64,000 bases of DNA. Origin: Oscillospiraceae bacterium. Its GTDB lineage: Bacteria > Bacillota > Clostridia > Oscillospirales > Ruminococcaceae. The stretch lies in assembly GCA_018110985.1 (NCBI GenBank), contig JAGAWT010000006.1, positions 62,001 through 126,000 of the forward strand. The letters are read 5' to 3'. The notes below the pieces were generated by a model. That model ran no database searches and had not been told where the DNA came from. It saw only the letters and a list, made by a program, of their open reading frames with translations. The translations under genes were made by a program, and so were the position numbers. Each line of letters begins with the position of its first letter. The first letter of the stretch is position 1. This document shows, piece after piece, positions 45,261 through 53,645 of this stretch.

Positions 45261-46700
45261 ATGGGTGGTTTTTTCGGACTCGTATCGCAGGGCGATGCGG
45301 TAAATGATGTATTTTTCGGCACTGACTACCATTCCCATCTGGGAACAAGACGAGGCGGAATGGTGGCTTATTCCCCGGAAAAGGGATTTCAGAGGAGTAT
45401 CCACAGTATTGAAAACTCACCTTTCCGCACAAAGTTTGAGGACGATCTTCAGACTATGGAGGGAAATATCTGTGTGGGATGTATTTCCGACACAGATCCC
45501 CAGCCTATCCTGCTGCGCTCAAAGCTGGGCGTATATGCGGTGTGCAGCATAGGGATAATCAACAACGATCAGGAACTCAGGAACGAGATCATGGATGCCC
45601 ATTCCGTCAGCTTTGAGGTAATGAGCAGCGGAAAGGTCAACTGGTCTTCCCTCATAGGTGCGCTCATAGCCGAAAAGGACTCCTTTGTGGATGGCATACG
45701 CTACGCACAGGAAAAGATAGACGGCACCATGTCCCTGCTCATCATGACAAACGAGGGCATTATAGCTGCCCGTGACAAAATGGGCAGGCTGCCTATCATC
45801 ATAGGCAAAAAGGACGGCGCCTTCTGCTGCTCCTTTGAGTCCTTTGCTTTCCAGAAGCTGGGCTACACCACTTACAGGGAGCTTCTCCCCGGTGAGATAG
45901 TCCGCCTTACAGCCGATTCCTGTGAGGTGCTCAGCGAGGGTCATGTGGACATGAACATCTGCACCTTCCTGTGGACATACTACGGCTATCCCAATTCCGT
46001 TTACGAGGGTGTCACGGTGGAGACCATGCGTACACGCAACGGTGAGATCATGGCACAGACCGAGATAGACAACGGCACCCTGCCGGATGTGGACTATGTA
46101 TGCGGCATACCCGATTCAGGCGTTCCCCATGCCATAGGCTACTCCAACCGCTCTCACATCCCCTTTGCAAGACCCTTCATCAAGTACACTCCCACATGGC
46201 CCCGTTCCTTCATGCCGCAGAACCAGAAGATACGCAACCAGGTGGCAAAGATGAAGCTGATACCCGTCCACGAGCTCATAGAGGGAAAGCGCCTTCTCTT
46301 TGTGGATGACAGTATCGTAAGAGGCACTCAGATGAGGGAAACAGTGGAATTCCTCTATGAGAACGGTGCCAAGGAAGTACACATGAGAAGTGCCTGTCCA
46401 CCCATCATGTACGGCTGCAAATTCCTGAACTTCTCCCGCAGCACCTCCGAGCTTGATCTTATCGCAAGAAAGATCATCGACGAGTTTGAGGGTGCCGCCG
46501 GCAAGGAGTTTATCAGAGAATACTCCGACGGCAGGACGGAAAGGGGCAAAAAGCTGCGTGCGGAGATCTGCAAAAGGCTGAAGCTCACCTCCCTTGAATT
46601 CCAGTCACTGGAGGGCACTGTAAAAGCCGTCGGTCTCCCCGCAGAAAAGCTCTGCTCCTACTGCTGGGACGGGTCGGCACAGCCGACTTTGACCCGCTGA
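45261..46700 (+). CDS. purF: Amidophosphoribosyltransferase PurF-like protein lacking Cys1
   Basis: This 479-residue protein has the two-domain PurF layout. The C-terminal phosphoribosyltransferase domain is intact, with the PRPP loop FVDDSIVRGTQ. Iron-sulfur-type cysteines are present (CPPIMYGC and a final CSYC). The N-terminus is MGGFFGLVSQ instead of MCGVFGI, so the nucleophilic Cys1 of the glutaminase is replaced by Gly. The usual HNGN oxyanion segment reads IGIINND, and the R-G-x-D/E-A-A-G region reads RRGGMVAY. Glutamine use is therefore unlikely and ammonia-dependent synthesis is inferred. The last ~10 codons lie in the first unit of a tandem repeat. Confidence 0.85.
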   Translation: MGGFFGLVSQGDAVNDVFFGTDYHSHLGTRRGGMVAYSPEKGFQRSIHSIENSPFRTKFEDDLQTMEGNICVGCISDTDPQPILLRSKLGVYAVCSIGIINNDQELRNEIMDAHSVSFEVMSSGKVNWSSLIGALIAEKDSFVDGIRYAQEKIDGTMSLLIMTNEGIIAARDKMGRLPIIIGKKDGAFCCSFESFAFQKLGYTTYRELLPGEIVRLTADSCEVLSEGHVDMNICTFLWTYYGYPNSVYEGVTVETMRTRNGEIMAQTEIDNGTLPDVDYVCGIPDSGVPHAIGYSNRSHIPFARPFIKYTPTWPRSFMPQNQKIRNQVAKMKLIPVHELIEGKRLLFVDDSIVRGTQMRETVEFLYENGAKEVHMRSACPPIMYGCKFLNFSRSTSELDLIARKIIDEFEGAAGKEFIREYSDGRTERGKKLRAEICKRLKLTSLEFQSLEGTVKAVGLPAEKLCSYCWDGSAQPTLTR

Positions 46701-47035
46701 GGGCTTTTTCCAAAACCTTTACATACGAGCTCGGTAACTTCTCATACAGCAAATATATCCCGCACTGTGGGTCGGCACAGCCGACACTGACCCGTTGAGG
46801 GCTTTTTCCGAAGCCTTTACACACGGGCTCGGTAACTTCTCATACCACAGGTATGATCTACTGCACTCGGTCGGCACAGCCGACACTGACCCGTTGAGAG
46901 CTCTTCAGGGAGCCTTTACATACGGGCTCGGTAACTTATCATACGGCAAATATATCCCGCACTGTGGGTCGGCACAGCCGACACTGACCCGTTGAGAGCT
47001 CTTTAGGGAATCTCTGCACACGAGCTCGGTAATGC
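46671..47035 (+). repeat. Four tandem ~98-bp repeats overlapping the purF 3' end
   Basis: Units start at 46671, 46769, 46868 and 46966 (98, 99 and 98 nt apart; the fourth is truncated near 47035). Each begins GGGTCGGCACAGCCGAC (unit 3 starts with C), containing the palindrome GTCGGC-ACA-GCCGAC. It continues with ACCCG[CT]TGAG, a GGCTTTTTCCGAAGCC-like hairpin in some units and GGCTCGGTAACTT. The first unit encodes the purF C-terminus and its stop codon. Units 1 and 3 share a TATATCCCGCACTGT end, which unit 2 lacks. Confidence 0.9.
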
Positions 47036-47184
47036 ACGCCGGGCGGATGAGGCTCCCTCTCTGAGGGAGTATCCCCCGTATCGAGGAAGTTCCCCATAAT
47101 GCGGGAGCCCCCATTATGATTTTTTCCGAAGCTAAAAGTTTTTCTTCCGTATACATTAAATGCGGTTTTTGACACATAAACCCC

Positions 47185-47213
47185 TTGAATCACCCCTCAA
47201 AATATGGTATAAT
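47185..47213 (+). promoter_or_regulatory. Promoter of the purM operon
   Basis: TTGAAT (47185-47190) and a perfect TATAAT (47208-47213) have a 17-nt spacer, reading toward purM. Confidence 0.82.
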
Positions 47214-47454
47214 GGAGTACGGAGCGCTTATGCCCGTGTACACGCACCATGTGGTAAAGCGGTAAAATGCAGTGATAATATCCGCTGCGTACAAACGCCG
47301 GCATACAGACATTCCGGAGTGATGTAAAAAAGCCGGGAACTACCGCCTTTTCCCTACATCAACAAGCATTTCCCTCCACAGAGGGAACGACCGAACACAA
47401 ACCCGATAGCTGCGGGCAGTGACCGCCTGCATAGATAACATAAAGGAAGGTATT
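47214..47454 (+). promoter_or_regulatory. Long structured leader of purM
   Basis: This is about 240 nt of untranslated RNA between the promoter and ATG 47455. It contains TGATGTA (47320-47326) / TACATCA (47355-47361), a 7-bp perfect outer stem. It also has TTCCCTC (47370-47376) / GAGGGAA (47381-47387) with loop CACA, and a small GCGG / CCGC hairpin near 47413-47425. None has a T-run that makes it a clear terminator. I do not recognise a purine, ZTP or PRPP riboswitch core. Confidence 0.45.
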
Positions 47455-48489
47455 ATGAACAGTTATTCCGAAAGCTACAAGCAGGCAGGTGTTGACGTAA
47501 CTGCCGGTTACAAGGCTGTTGAACTGATGAAGTCCCATGTGGCAAGGACCGTTGTCCCCGGTGTCATTGACGGCATCGGCGGTTTTGGCGGGCTCTTTGC
47601 TCCTCCCCTTGGCGATATGAAGGAGCCCGTGCTGGTCTCCGGCACCGACGGTGTGGGCACCAAGATAAAGCTGGCGTTCCTCATGGACAAGCACGACACC
47701 GTTGGCATAGACTGCGTTGCAATGTGTGTGAACGACATTATATGCTGCGGTGCGAAGCCCCTTTTCTTCCTTGACTACATCGCCTGCGGAAAGAACATCC
47801 CCGAAAAGATAGCGAAGATAGTTTCTGGTGTGGCAGAGGGCTGTGTACAGGCAGGCTGTGCCCTTATAGGCGGCGAGACAGCAGAGCACCCCGGTCTCAT
47901 GCCGGATGATGAGTACGATCTGGCAGGCTTTTCCGTGGGCATAGTGGACAAGGCGAAGATACTTGACCCCACCTCACAGAAACCCGGTGATGTGCTCATA
48001 GCCATAAAGTCCAGCGGCGTACATTCCAACGGCTTTTCCCTTGTGAGAAAGGTCTTTGCCATAAACGAGCAGAACCTTATGCGCCACTATGCCGAAACAG
48101 GGGCCACTCTCGGAGAGACTCTCCTCACACCCACAAGGATATATGTAAAGGCTGTGCTGAAGCTCATCGAGAGCGTCAAGGTGAAATCCCTCTCCCACAT
48201 AACAGGCGGCGGATTCTACGAGAATATACCCCGCTCCATACCCAAGGGGCTCACAGCCAGAATAGACCGTTCTTCCGTTCAGGTGCTCCCCGTATTTGAT
48301 CTTATCGCACAGACCGGCAAGATACCCGAAAGGGATATGTTCAACACCTTCAATATGGGTGTGGGCATTATAGCCTGTGTGGACAAGAACGATGCTGACA
48401 AGGCAATAGAGGTGCTCACCGCCGCAGGCGAAAGCGCCTATGTTATAGGTGAGCTCGTAAACGGTGACGAGGGCGTTATCATTGAATGA
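47455..48489 (+). CDS. purM: Phosphoribosylformylglycinamidine cyclo-ligase PurM
   Basis: This 344-residue enzyme closes the imidazole ring to give AIR. The start is ATG 47455 with AAGGAAGG upstream. The signature region [14 protein letters not shown], the [10 protein letters not shown] segment, [15 protein letters not shown] and the C-terminal '[11 protein letters not shown]' are all present. It is the first gene of the second purine transcription unit. It overlaps the small membrane protein gene by 8 nt. Confidence 0.97.
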   Translation: MNSYSESYKQAGVDVTAGYKAVELMKSHVARTVVPGVIDGIGGFGGLFAPPLGDMKEPVLVSGTDGVGTKIKLAFLMDKHDTVGIDCVAMCVNDIICCGAKPLFFLDYIACGKNIPEKIAKIVSGVAEGCVQAGCALIGGETAEHPGLMPDDEYDLAGFSVGIVDKAKILDPTSQKPGDVLIAIKSSGVHSNGFSLVRKVFAINEQNLMRHYAETGATLGETLLTPTRIYVKAVLKLIESVKVKSLSHITGGGFYENIPRSIPKGLTARIDRSSVQVLPVFDLIAQTGKIPERDMFNTFNMGVGIIACVDKNDADKAIEVLTAAGESAYVIGELVNGDEGVIIE

Positions 48490-48859
48490 TACCCACAGGA
48501 GCATAATACGCACAAGGACCGTTGTATCGGTGATGCTGATATTCTATATCTGCCTGCTGGATGTCCCTGCCGTGATTGCATTCATACTTTGCTGGGCAGG
48601 GGCAAGCGGTGACAAAAAGCGGCTTTTGAGGATATCCGGCGTGCTTTTCTATGCCGGAGCCGTATGGCTTGCGGCGGCGGGCATATATGCGGCGGTCATG
48701 TCCTCTGCCGTTTCGGATCAGACACATAAGTTTTACGTTGCGGCATTTGCCCTGCCTCTTGCAGCAGGGGTCATCTCTGCCGTTGTCACGGCGGTATGCG
48801 CTCATTCTCTTATAAAGTCTGCGAAACAGATTCCCGCAGACAAACGCTTTTTTGATTAG
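48482..48859 (+). CDS. Small membrane protein of unknown function
   Basis: This protein of about 125 residues has three hydrophobic segments (roughly residues 15-40, 52-75 and 85-110) and a basic C-terminus. The likely start is a TTG at 48482 overlapping the purM stop (TTGAATGA), with GAGGG upstream. A longer frame back to 48464 is less likely. It sits between purM and purN and may be co-translated. I recognise no family, so its link with purine synthesis is unknown. Confidence 0.55.
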   Translation: MNDTHRSIIRTRTVVSVMLIFYICLLDVPAVIAFILCWAGASGDKKRLLRISGVLFYAGAVWLAAAGIYAAVMSSAVSDQTHKFYVAAFALPLAAGVISAVVTAVCAHSLIKSAKQIPADKRFFD

Positions 48860-48869
48860 GTGAAGTGAA

Positions 48870-49493
48870 ATGAAAAACATAGTCGTACTTGTTTCGGGCG
48901 GCGGTACAAATCTTCAGGCTCTTATAGATGCAGTGGAGCGTGGAGAGATCAAAAACGGGCGCATAAGCTGTGTCATATCCTCCCGTGAAGGAGCATTTGC
49001 ACTTGAAAGGGCTGCCATGCACGGCATAAAGGGCATAGTGCTGCCCCGCAGGAGCTTTCCCGACAGCGAGAGCTATTCCGAAGCCATGCTGGAGGTCTTA
49101 AAGTCAGAAAAGGCAGATGTTATCGTGTATGCAGGCTTTATGACCATACTTTCAAAGTGTGTCTGCGATGCCTTCCCCTACAAAATGGTGAATGTCCACC
49201 CTGCGCTTATACCCTCTTTCTGCGGAAAGGGCTACTACGGTCTGAGAGTGCATGAGGAAGCACTTGCAAGAGGCGTTAAGGTGACGGGAGCCACTGTGCA
49301 TTTTGTGACGGATGTCTGCGACGGCGGACCCATCATCTTACAGAAAGCCGTAAACGTGGAAAAAGACGACACCCCCGAAACTCTCCAGCGCAGAGTAATG
49401 GAACAGGCAGAGTGGAAGATACTCCCCGAAGCTGTTTCCCTTCTTTGCGACGACCGTATAGAGATAAAAGATGGAAGAGCTTATGTGATATAA
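48870..49493 (+). CDS. purN: Phosphoribosylglycinamide formyltransferase PurN
   Basis: This 207-residue GAR transformylase uses N10-formyl-THF. The motifs VLVSGGGTNLQALIDA near the start, 'YAGFMTILSKC' and 'MVNVHPALIPSFCGKGYYG' with the catalytic Asn/His pair, and 'GATVHFVTDVCDGGPII' with the catalytic Asp are visible. AGGTGA precedes the ATG. It is complete. Confidence 0.96.
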   Translation: MKNIVVLVSGGGTNLQALIDAVERGEIKNGRISCVISSREGAFALERAAMHGIKGIVLPRRSFPDSESYSEAMLEVLKSEKADVIVYAGFMTILSKCVCDAFPYKMVNVHPALIPSFCGKGYYGLRVHEEALARGVKVTGATVHFVTDVCDGGPIILQKAVNVEKDDTPETLQRRVMEQAEWKILPEAVSLLCDDRIEIKDGRAYVI

Positions 49494-49512
49494 CAGATCA
49501 GAGGATCGTGTC

Positions 49513-50345
49513 ATGGAAAAAAAGTTGCTATGGAAGAATTTCAGGCTTTGTCAGGCGCACAAAGTGATGCTAATAAAGCTTTTAGAGAAATTTCATCATT
49601 GTTCATATGTAACTGCGATGGCAGTACAACTTATCCGGATGATCATGCCGGTTCATGGATCTAAAACAACATTTTAAACATTGCTCTTACAGACTTATCA
49701 GATAGAATAGTATCTGAATATCTTAAATGCTTATCATCGGAAAAATCAGTGAAGTTTAAAAAGCACAGGCATTCATTTAATGATTTGAATATGCTTATTG
49801 AAACCATTTCAGGAGCTTTGGTACCGAAATATACTATTTCCTATATTTCTATATCTGCCAAAACTAATAAGTGCACTATAGAATATGTGTCTGACGATTT
49901 GTTTGATTTGACAAGATCTGTCGAGCAAGTCATATCAGAAAATAATGATCTTAAGAATTTTAGTATAGATGACATAGTATTTAAGAAATGGCTTTACACC
50001 CAACCCGAATCTAACATATATAGTGGAATGGCAGCTTCCTGTACAGCAGGCACAAGCACAACCTGTTTTACTGTGAGAATGTGCGGAAGCATAACCACGT
50101 CAAGCGGTTTAACATACAATGGAATTGTAACCTGCGGACATGGACAGGCTCTTTCAAGCTCTGTAAAAGTAAATGGCGCTAACTTCGGAGTAACATGTTT
50201 AATGCAATACGCTCATAACGCATATGGTGATTATGCATGCATCCGAAGAACAAGTTCAGATACCTTTCCAAACTCGGCTACAGCAGATCCGCTTATATAC
50301 TGTATCACAGCTATAACATACTTTAGACCTTCCAAAAACAGATAA
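49513..50345 (+). pseudogene. Degenerate trypsin-like (streptogrisin-type) serine protease
   Basis: This AT-rich stretch contrasts with its GC-richer neighbours. An ATG at 49513 starts MEKK..., but a 7-A run shifts the frame. Restored by one A, it continues as MEEFQALSGAQSDANKAFRE in the frame of 49530. A TAA at 49662-49664 then interrupts it in frame (GSWI-stop-NNILNIALTDLSD). The rest is open to 50345 and includes IVTCGHGQAL (trypsin-type His motif) and AYGDYACIRR (possible Asp). No GDSGG serine motif follows, so the 3' part is lost or altered. It is very likely non-functional. Confidence 0.65.
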
Positions 50346-50359
50346 ATGGAGGAACATAT

Positions 50360-51082
50360 ATGAAAACCAACAATATCTTTGAGCTTCTTTCAGCCAATGC
50401 CTATCCGGGCAGAGGTATCATCATAGGCAGGTCTGCCGACGGCAAGACTGCCGTTACAGCTTATTTCATCATGGGCAGGAGCGTAAACTCCCGCAACAGG
50501 GTGTTCACTGCCACTTCCGACGGCATAAAGACAGAAGCCGCCGACCCTTCAAAGCTCTCCGACCCTCATCTGATAATCTATTCCCCCGTGAGAGTGCTGG
50601 GTAACAAGACCATCGTTACCAACGGCGACCAAACCGACACCATATATGAGGGCATGGACAAGCAGCTCTCCTTTGAGCAGTCCCTGCGCAGCCGCCTCTA
50701 CGAGGACGATGCCCCCAACTACACTCCCCGCATTTCCGGCATAATGCACATAGAAGGCGGCTCCTACAACTATGCCATGAATATCATCAAGTCCGCAGAC
50801 GGCGACCCGGACTGCGTTGAGCGCTTCACCTTTGCCTATTCCTCCCCTCTTGCGGGCGTGGGTCACTTTATCCACACCTACATGGGTGACGGCTCTCCCC
50901 TGCCCTCCTTTGAGGGTGAACCCGAAAAGATATCCCTTGGCAATGACAGCATAGATGTTTTTGCAGACAAGCTGTGGAACGCCCTGAACGAAGACAACAA
51001 GGTCTCCCTTTTTGTGCGGTACATAGATATTGAAAGCGGCAGCAGCGAGACAAAGATAGTCAATAAGTATTCCAAGGTATGA
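50360..51082 (+). CDS. IMP cyclohydrolase (PurO-like, stand-alone)
   Basis: This 240-residue protein matches the stand-alone IMP cyclohydrolase family first known from archaea. It has NAYPGRGIIIGRSADGK at residues 12-28, 'FIMGRSVNSRNRVF', 'LIIYSPVRVLGN' and 'ISGIMHIEGGSYNYAM'. It would close FAICAR to IMP. The AICAR transformylase gene lies two genes downstream, so the two activities usually fused in PurH are separate here. A good GGAGG site precedes the ATG. Confidence 0.85.
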   Translation: MKTNNIFELLSANAYPGRGIIIGRSADGKTAVTAYFIMGRSVNSRNRVFTATSDGIKTEAADPSKLSDPHLIIYSPVRVLGNKTIVTNGDQTDTIYEGMDKQLSFEQSLRSRLYEDDAPNYTPRISGIMHIEGGSYNYAMNIIKSADGDPDCVERFTFAYSSPLAGVGHFIHTYMGDGSPLPSFEGEPEKISLGNDSIDVFADKLWNALNEDNKVSLFVRYIDIESGSSETKIVNKYSKV

Positions 51083-51828
51083 GCCGAAGAAAAAAAGCGA
51101 TAATAGTTATAGCGGCACTGTTCCTGTTCTGTGTCATCGGAGCGCTGTCGGTGTATTTCCTGTGGAGCGGCGGATATATCCGCATAAACCACCCGGAGAA
51201 AAAGGGCTATACGGTAAAGGGCGTGGATGTCTCCGGATACCAGGGAGAAATAGACTGGGCGGTGCTTTCATCACAGGGTATAGACTTTGCGTTCATCAAG
51301 GCTACGGAGGGTTCTGTCCACACGGACGAGTTTCTTGAAAAGAACATGAAGAACTCCGGGAACACAGGGCTGCGTACAGGCTACTACCACTTTTTCAGCT
51401 TTGAGTCAAAGGGAGCCACACAGGCGGAAAACTACATTTCCCATGTGCCGGCTTTCCCGGGTATGCTGCCCCCGGTCATAGATGTGGAGCTTTACGGGAA
51501 ATTCCGTGAGCAGCCCCTTGACAGGGAAACGGTGCGCAGGGAACTGGCGGATATGATAGGGGCACTGAAGGAAAACTACGGCTGCGACCCGATCATCTAC
51601 ACCACACAGAGCACCTACGACAAGTATTTTGAAGGGGATCCCCCGGACTGCGATCTCTGGTTGAGGAATGTATACAGGGAGCCCGCAGGGGACTGGACCT
51701 TCTGGCAATACGATGCCCACACCGTCCTTGACGGGTACAGGGGCGAAGAAAAATTTATAGATATGAATGTTTTCAGAGGCACAAAAGAGGAATTTGAAAA
51801 CTACAACACCGTGGAGGTATCACAATGA
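51079..51828 (+). CDS. GH25-family lysozyme, membrane-anchored
   Basis: This 249-residue protein has an N-terminal membrane anchor (about residues 6-29) and a GH25 muramidase domain (about 45-240). The GH25 motifs KGVDVSGYQGEIDW (catalytic-type Asp), 'FAFIKATEG', 'GYYHFFSF' and 'PPVIDVELYG' are intact. It should cut peptidoglycan on the outer side of the membrane. It overlaps purO by 4 nt and the AICAR transformylase by 4 nt, so it is translated with purine enzymes. No phage genes are near. Confidence 0.88.
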   Translation: MSRRKKAIIVIAALFLFCVIGALSVYFLWSGGYIRINHPEKKGYTVKGVDVSGYQGEIDWAVLSSQGIDFAFIKATEGSVHTDEFLEKNMKNSGNTGLRTGYYHFFSFESKGATQAENYISHVPAFPGMLPPVIDVELYGKFREQPLDRETVRRELADMIGALKENYGCDPIIYTTQSTYDKYFEGDPPDCDLWLRNVYREPAGDWTFWQYDAHTVLDGYRGEEKFIDMNVFRGTKEEFENYNTVEVSQ

Positions 51829-53003
51829 ACGAAATGGAACTCAAATACGGCTGCAACCCCAATCAGAAGCCCTCAAGGGTGTTTATGGAAAACGGCAGCG
51901 ACCTGCCCATCACCGTTTTGAACGGAAAGCCGGGATATATAAACCTTCTTGATGCCTTCAACGGCATCCAGCTTGTGCGTGAGCTGAAAAAGGCAACAGG
52001 TCTCCCCGCAGCAGCCTCCTTCAAGCACGTTTCCCCTGCGGGCGCAGCTGTGGGGCTTCCGCTTTCGGACACACTGAAAAAGATCTACTGGGTGGACGAT
52101 CTGGGTGAGCTTTCTCCCTTGGCTTCTGCCTATGCCCGTGCAAGAGGTGCGGACAGAATGTCCTCCTACGGTGACTTCATCGCCCTTTCGGATGAATGTG
52201 ACGAATGTACCGCAAAGATGATACAGCGTGAGGTGTCCGACGGCGTGATAGCACCGGGCTACACCGAAAAGGCTCTGGAGATACTCAAGTCTAAGAGGAA
52301 GGGCACCTACAATATCATAGCCATAGACGAAAACTACACTCCCGACCCCATCGAGCGCAAGCAGGTCTACGGTGTCACCTTTGAACAGGGGCGCAACGAG
52401 CTGGATATCAGCAATGAGCTCCTTGCGAACATAGTCACCGATGCAAAGAACATCCCCGATGACAAGAAGAGAGATCTGCTCATCTCACTTATCACCCTGA
52501 AATACACGCAGTCCAATTCCGTATGCTACGCAAAGGACGGACAGGCAATAGGCATCGGTGCGGGACAACAGTCAAGGATACACTGCACACGCCTTGCGGG
52601 TCAGAAGGCAGATAACTGGTGGCTGAGACAGTGCCCCAAGGTAATGGCTCTCCCCTTCAAAGATGAAGTGCGCCGTGCCGACCGTGACAACGCCATAGAT
52701 GTGTATATAGGCGATGAGTGGGAGGACGTACTGCGTGAGGGCGAGTGGCAGAAGGTGTTCACTGAACGCCCCGAGCCCCTTACAAGAGAGGAAAAGAAGG
52801 AGTGGCTCTCAAAGAACACCGATGTTTCCCTGGGCTCCGACGCCTTCTTCCCCTTCGGCGACAATATCGAGCGTGCCAACAAGTCCGGCGTAAAGTATAT
52901 AGCACAGCCCGGCGGTTCTATCCGTGACGACAACGTTATAGAGACCTGCAACAAGTACGGCATAGCCATGGCGTTTACGGGCATAAGGCTTTTCCATCAC
53001 TGA
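51825..53003 (+). CDS. AICAR transformylase (stand-alone, PurH C-terminal type)
   Basis: This 392-residue protein matches the formyltransferase part of PurH without the N-terminal IMP cyclohydrolase (MGS-like) domain. The motifs ELKYGCNPNQKPS at the start, 'ASFKHVSPAGAA', 'LKYTQSNSVCYAKDGQAIGIG' (split by length) and 'GAGQQSRIHC' are typical. It converts AICAR to FAICAR with formyl-THF. The IMP cyclohydrolase is encoded separately two genes upstream. The ATG overlaps the lysozyme stop. Confidence 0.92.
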   Translation: MNEMELKYGCNPNQKPSRVFMENGSDLPITVLNGKPGYINLLDAFNGIQLVRELKKATGLPAAASFKHVSPAGAAVGLPLSDTLKKIYWVDDLGELSPLASAYARARGADRMSSYGDFIALSDECDECTAKMIQREVSDGVIAPGYTEKALEILKSKRKGTYNIIAIDENYTPDPIERKQVYGVTFEQGRNELDISNELLANIVTDAKNIPDDKKRDLLISLITLKYTQSNSVCYAKDGQAIGIGAGQQSRIHCTRLAGQKADNWWLRQCPKVMALPFKDEVRRADRDNAIDVYIGDEWEDVLREGEWQKVFTERPEPLTREEKKEWLSKNTDVSLGSDAFFPFGDNIERANKSGVKYIAQPGGSIRDDNVIETCNKYGIAMAFTGIRLFHH

Positions 53004-53028
53004 TAAATATCGTGGGGAGGTGTGATAC

Positions 53029-53247
53029 ATGGATACGATCGCAGCTATCGACAGATTCATTATTGAAGCTCAGGGATTACCGGAAAGCATCGTAAAAGAA
53101 GCTCTGGATTATCTTCTGTTTTTGAAAAGCAGAAATAATGCGGCTGAATATGATCTCCCCAGAAGAAAAGCGGGTCTGTATAAGGGTACGATCAATGTAT
53201 CTGATGATTTTGACGAACCTCTTGAAGATCTTGCGGAGTATATGTAA
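53029..53247 (+). CDS. Antitoxin of a PIN-type toxin-antitoxin pair (DUF2281-like)
   Basis: This small 72-residue acidic protein (MDTIAAIDRFIIEAQGLPES...) has the sequence style of DUF2281/VapB-like antitoxins: 'LPESIVKEALDYLLFLK' and an extended acidic C-terminus. Its stop overlaps the toxin start by 1 nt. GGGAGG lies upstream of its ATG. It should bind and block the PIN protein and probably its own promoter DNA. Confidence 0.8.
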   Translation: MDTIAAIDRFIIEAQGLPESIVKEALDYLLFLKSRNNAAEYDLPRRKAGLYKGTINVSDDFDEPLEDLAEYM

Positions 53248-53645
53248 TGTTTTTATTGGATTCTCATATATACCTGTGGTTTGTTGATGATGACAAAAAG
53301 CTCCCCCAAAAGCTAAAAAACATCATAGAGAACAGCGATGATGTGTATGTCAGCATCATTACATTCTGGGAATTGACTATTAAATCCGGTCTGGGTAAAC
53401 TCTCGCTTCCGTGTGAGCCGTCTAAGATGATAACTGACTGCGATAAACTGCATATCCGTATACTTGACATACTGCCGCATCATCTGGATATTCTCCGTAC
53501 TCTTGAACCGATCCACCGTGATCCGTTTGACAGGATGATCATATCACAGGCAATGGCGGAGGATCTGACACTTATCACAGCAGATGAAAAAATACTAATG
53601 TATGACTGCGTAAAGACCTTGTCGGAACAGGGAGGATCACAATGA
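53247..53645 (+). CDS. PIN-domain ribonuclease toxin (VapC-like)
   Basis: This 132-residue PIN protein has the acidic metal ligands in 'LLDSHIYLW' (Asp5), 'TFWELTIK' (Glu), and 'DPFDRMIISQAM' plus 'LITADEKI' (Asp). It is an RNase of the VapC/COG3744 type. It is coupled to the antitoxin by a TAATG junction and to the next gene by ATGA. Such a pair inside a biosynthetic operon suggests insertion by transfer. Confidence 0.88.
   Translation: MFLLDSHIYLWFVDDDKKLPQKLKNIIENSDDVYVSIITFWELTIKSGLGKLSLPCEPSKMITDCDKLHIRILDILPHHLDILRTLEPIHRDPFDRMIISQAMAEDLTLITADEKILMYDCVKTLSEQGGSQ

Noticed and set aside
46671-47035. CRISPR array
   Set aside because: The repeats are contiguous ~98-nt units with no unique spacers and no cas genes are present.
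51079-51828. Prophage endolysin
   Set aside because: No phage structural or integrase genes are near. The protein has an N-terminal membrane anchor and is embedded in a purine operon.
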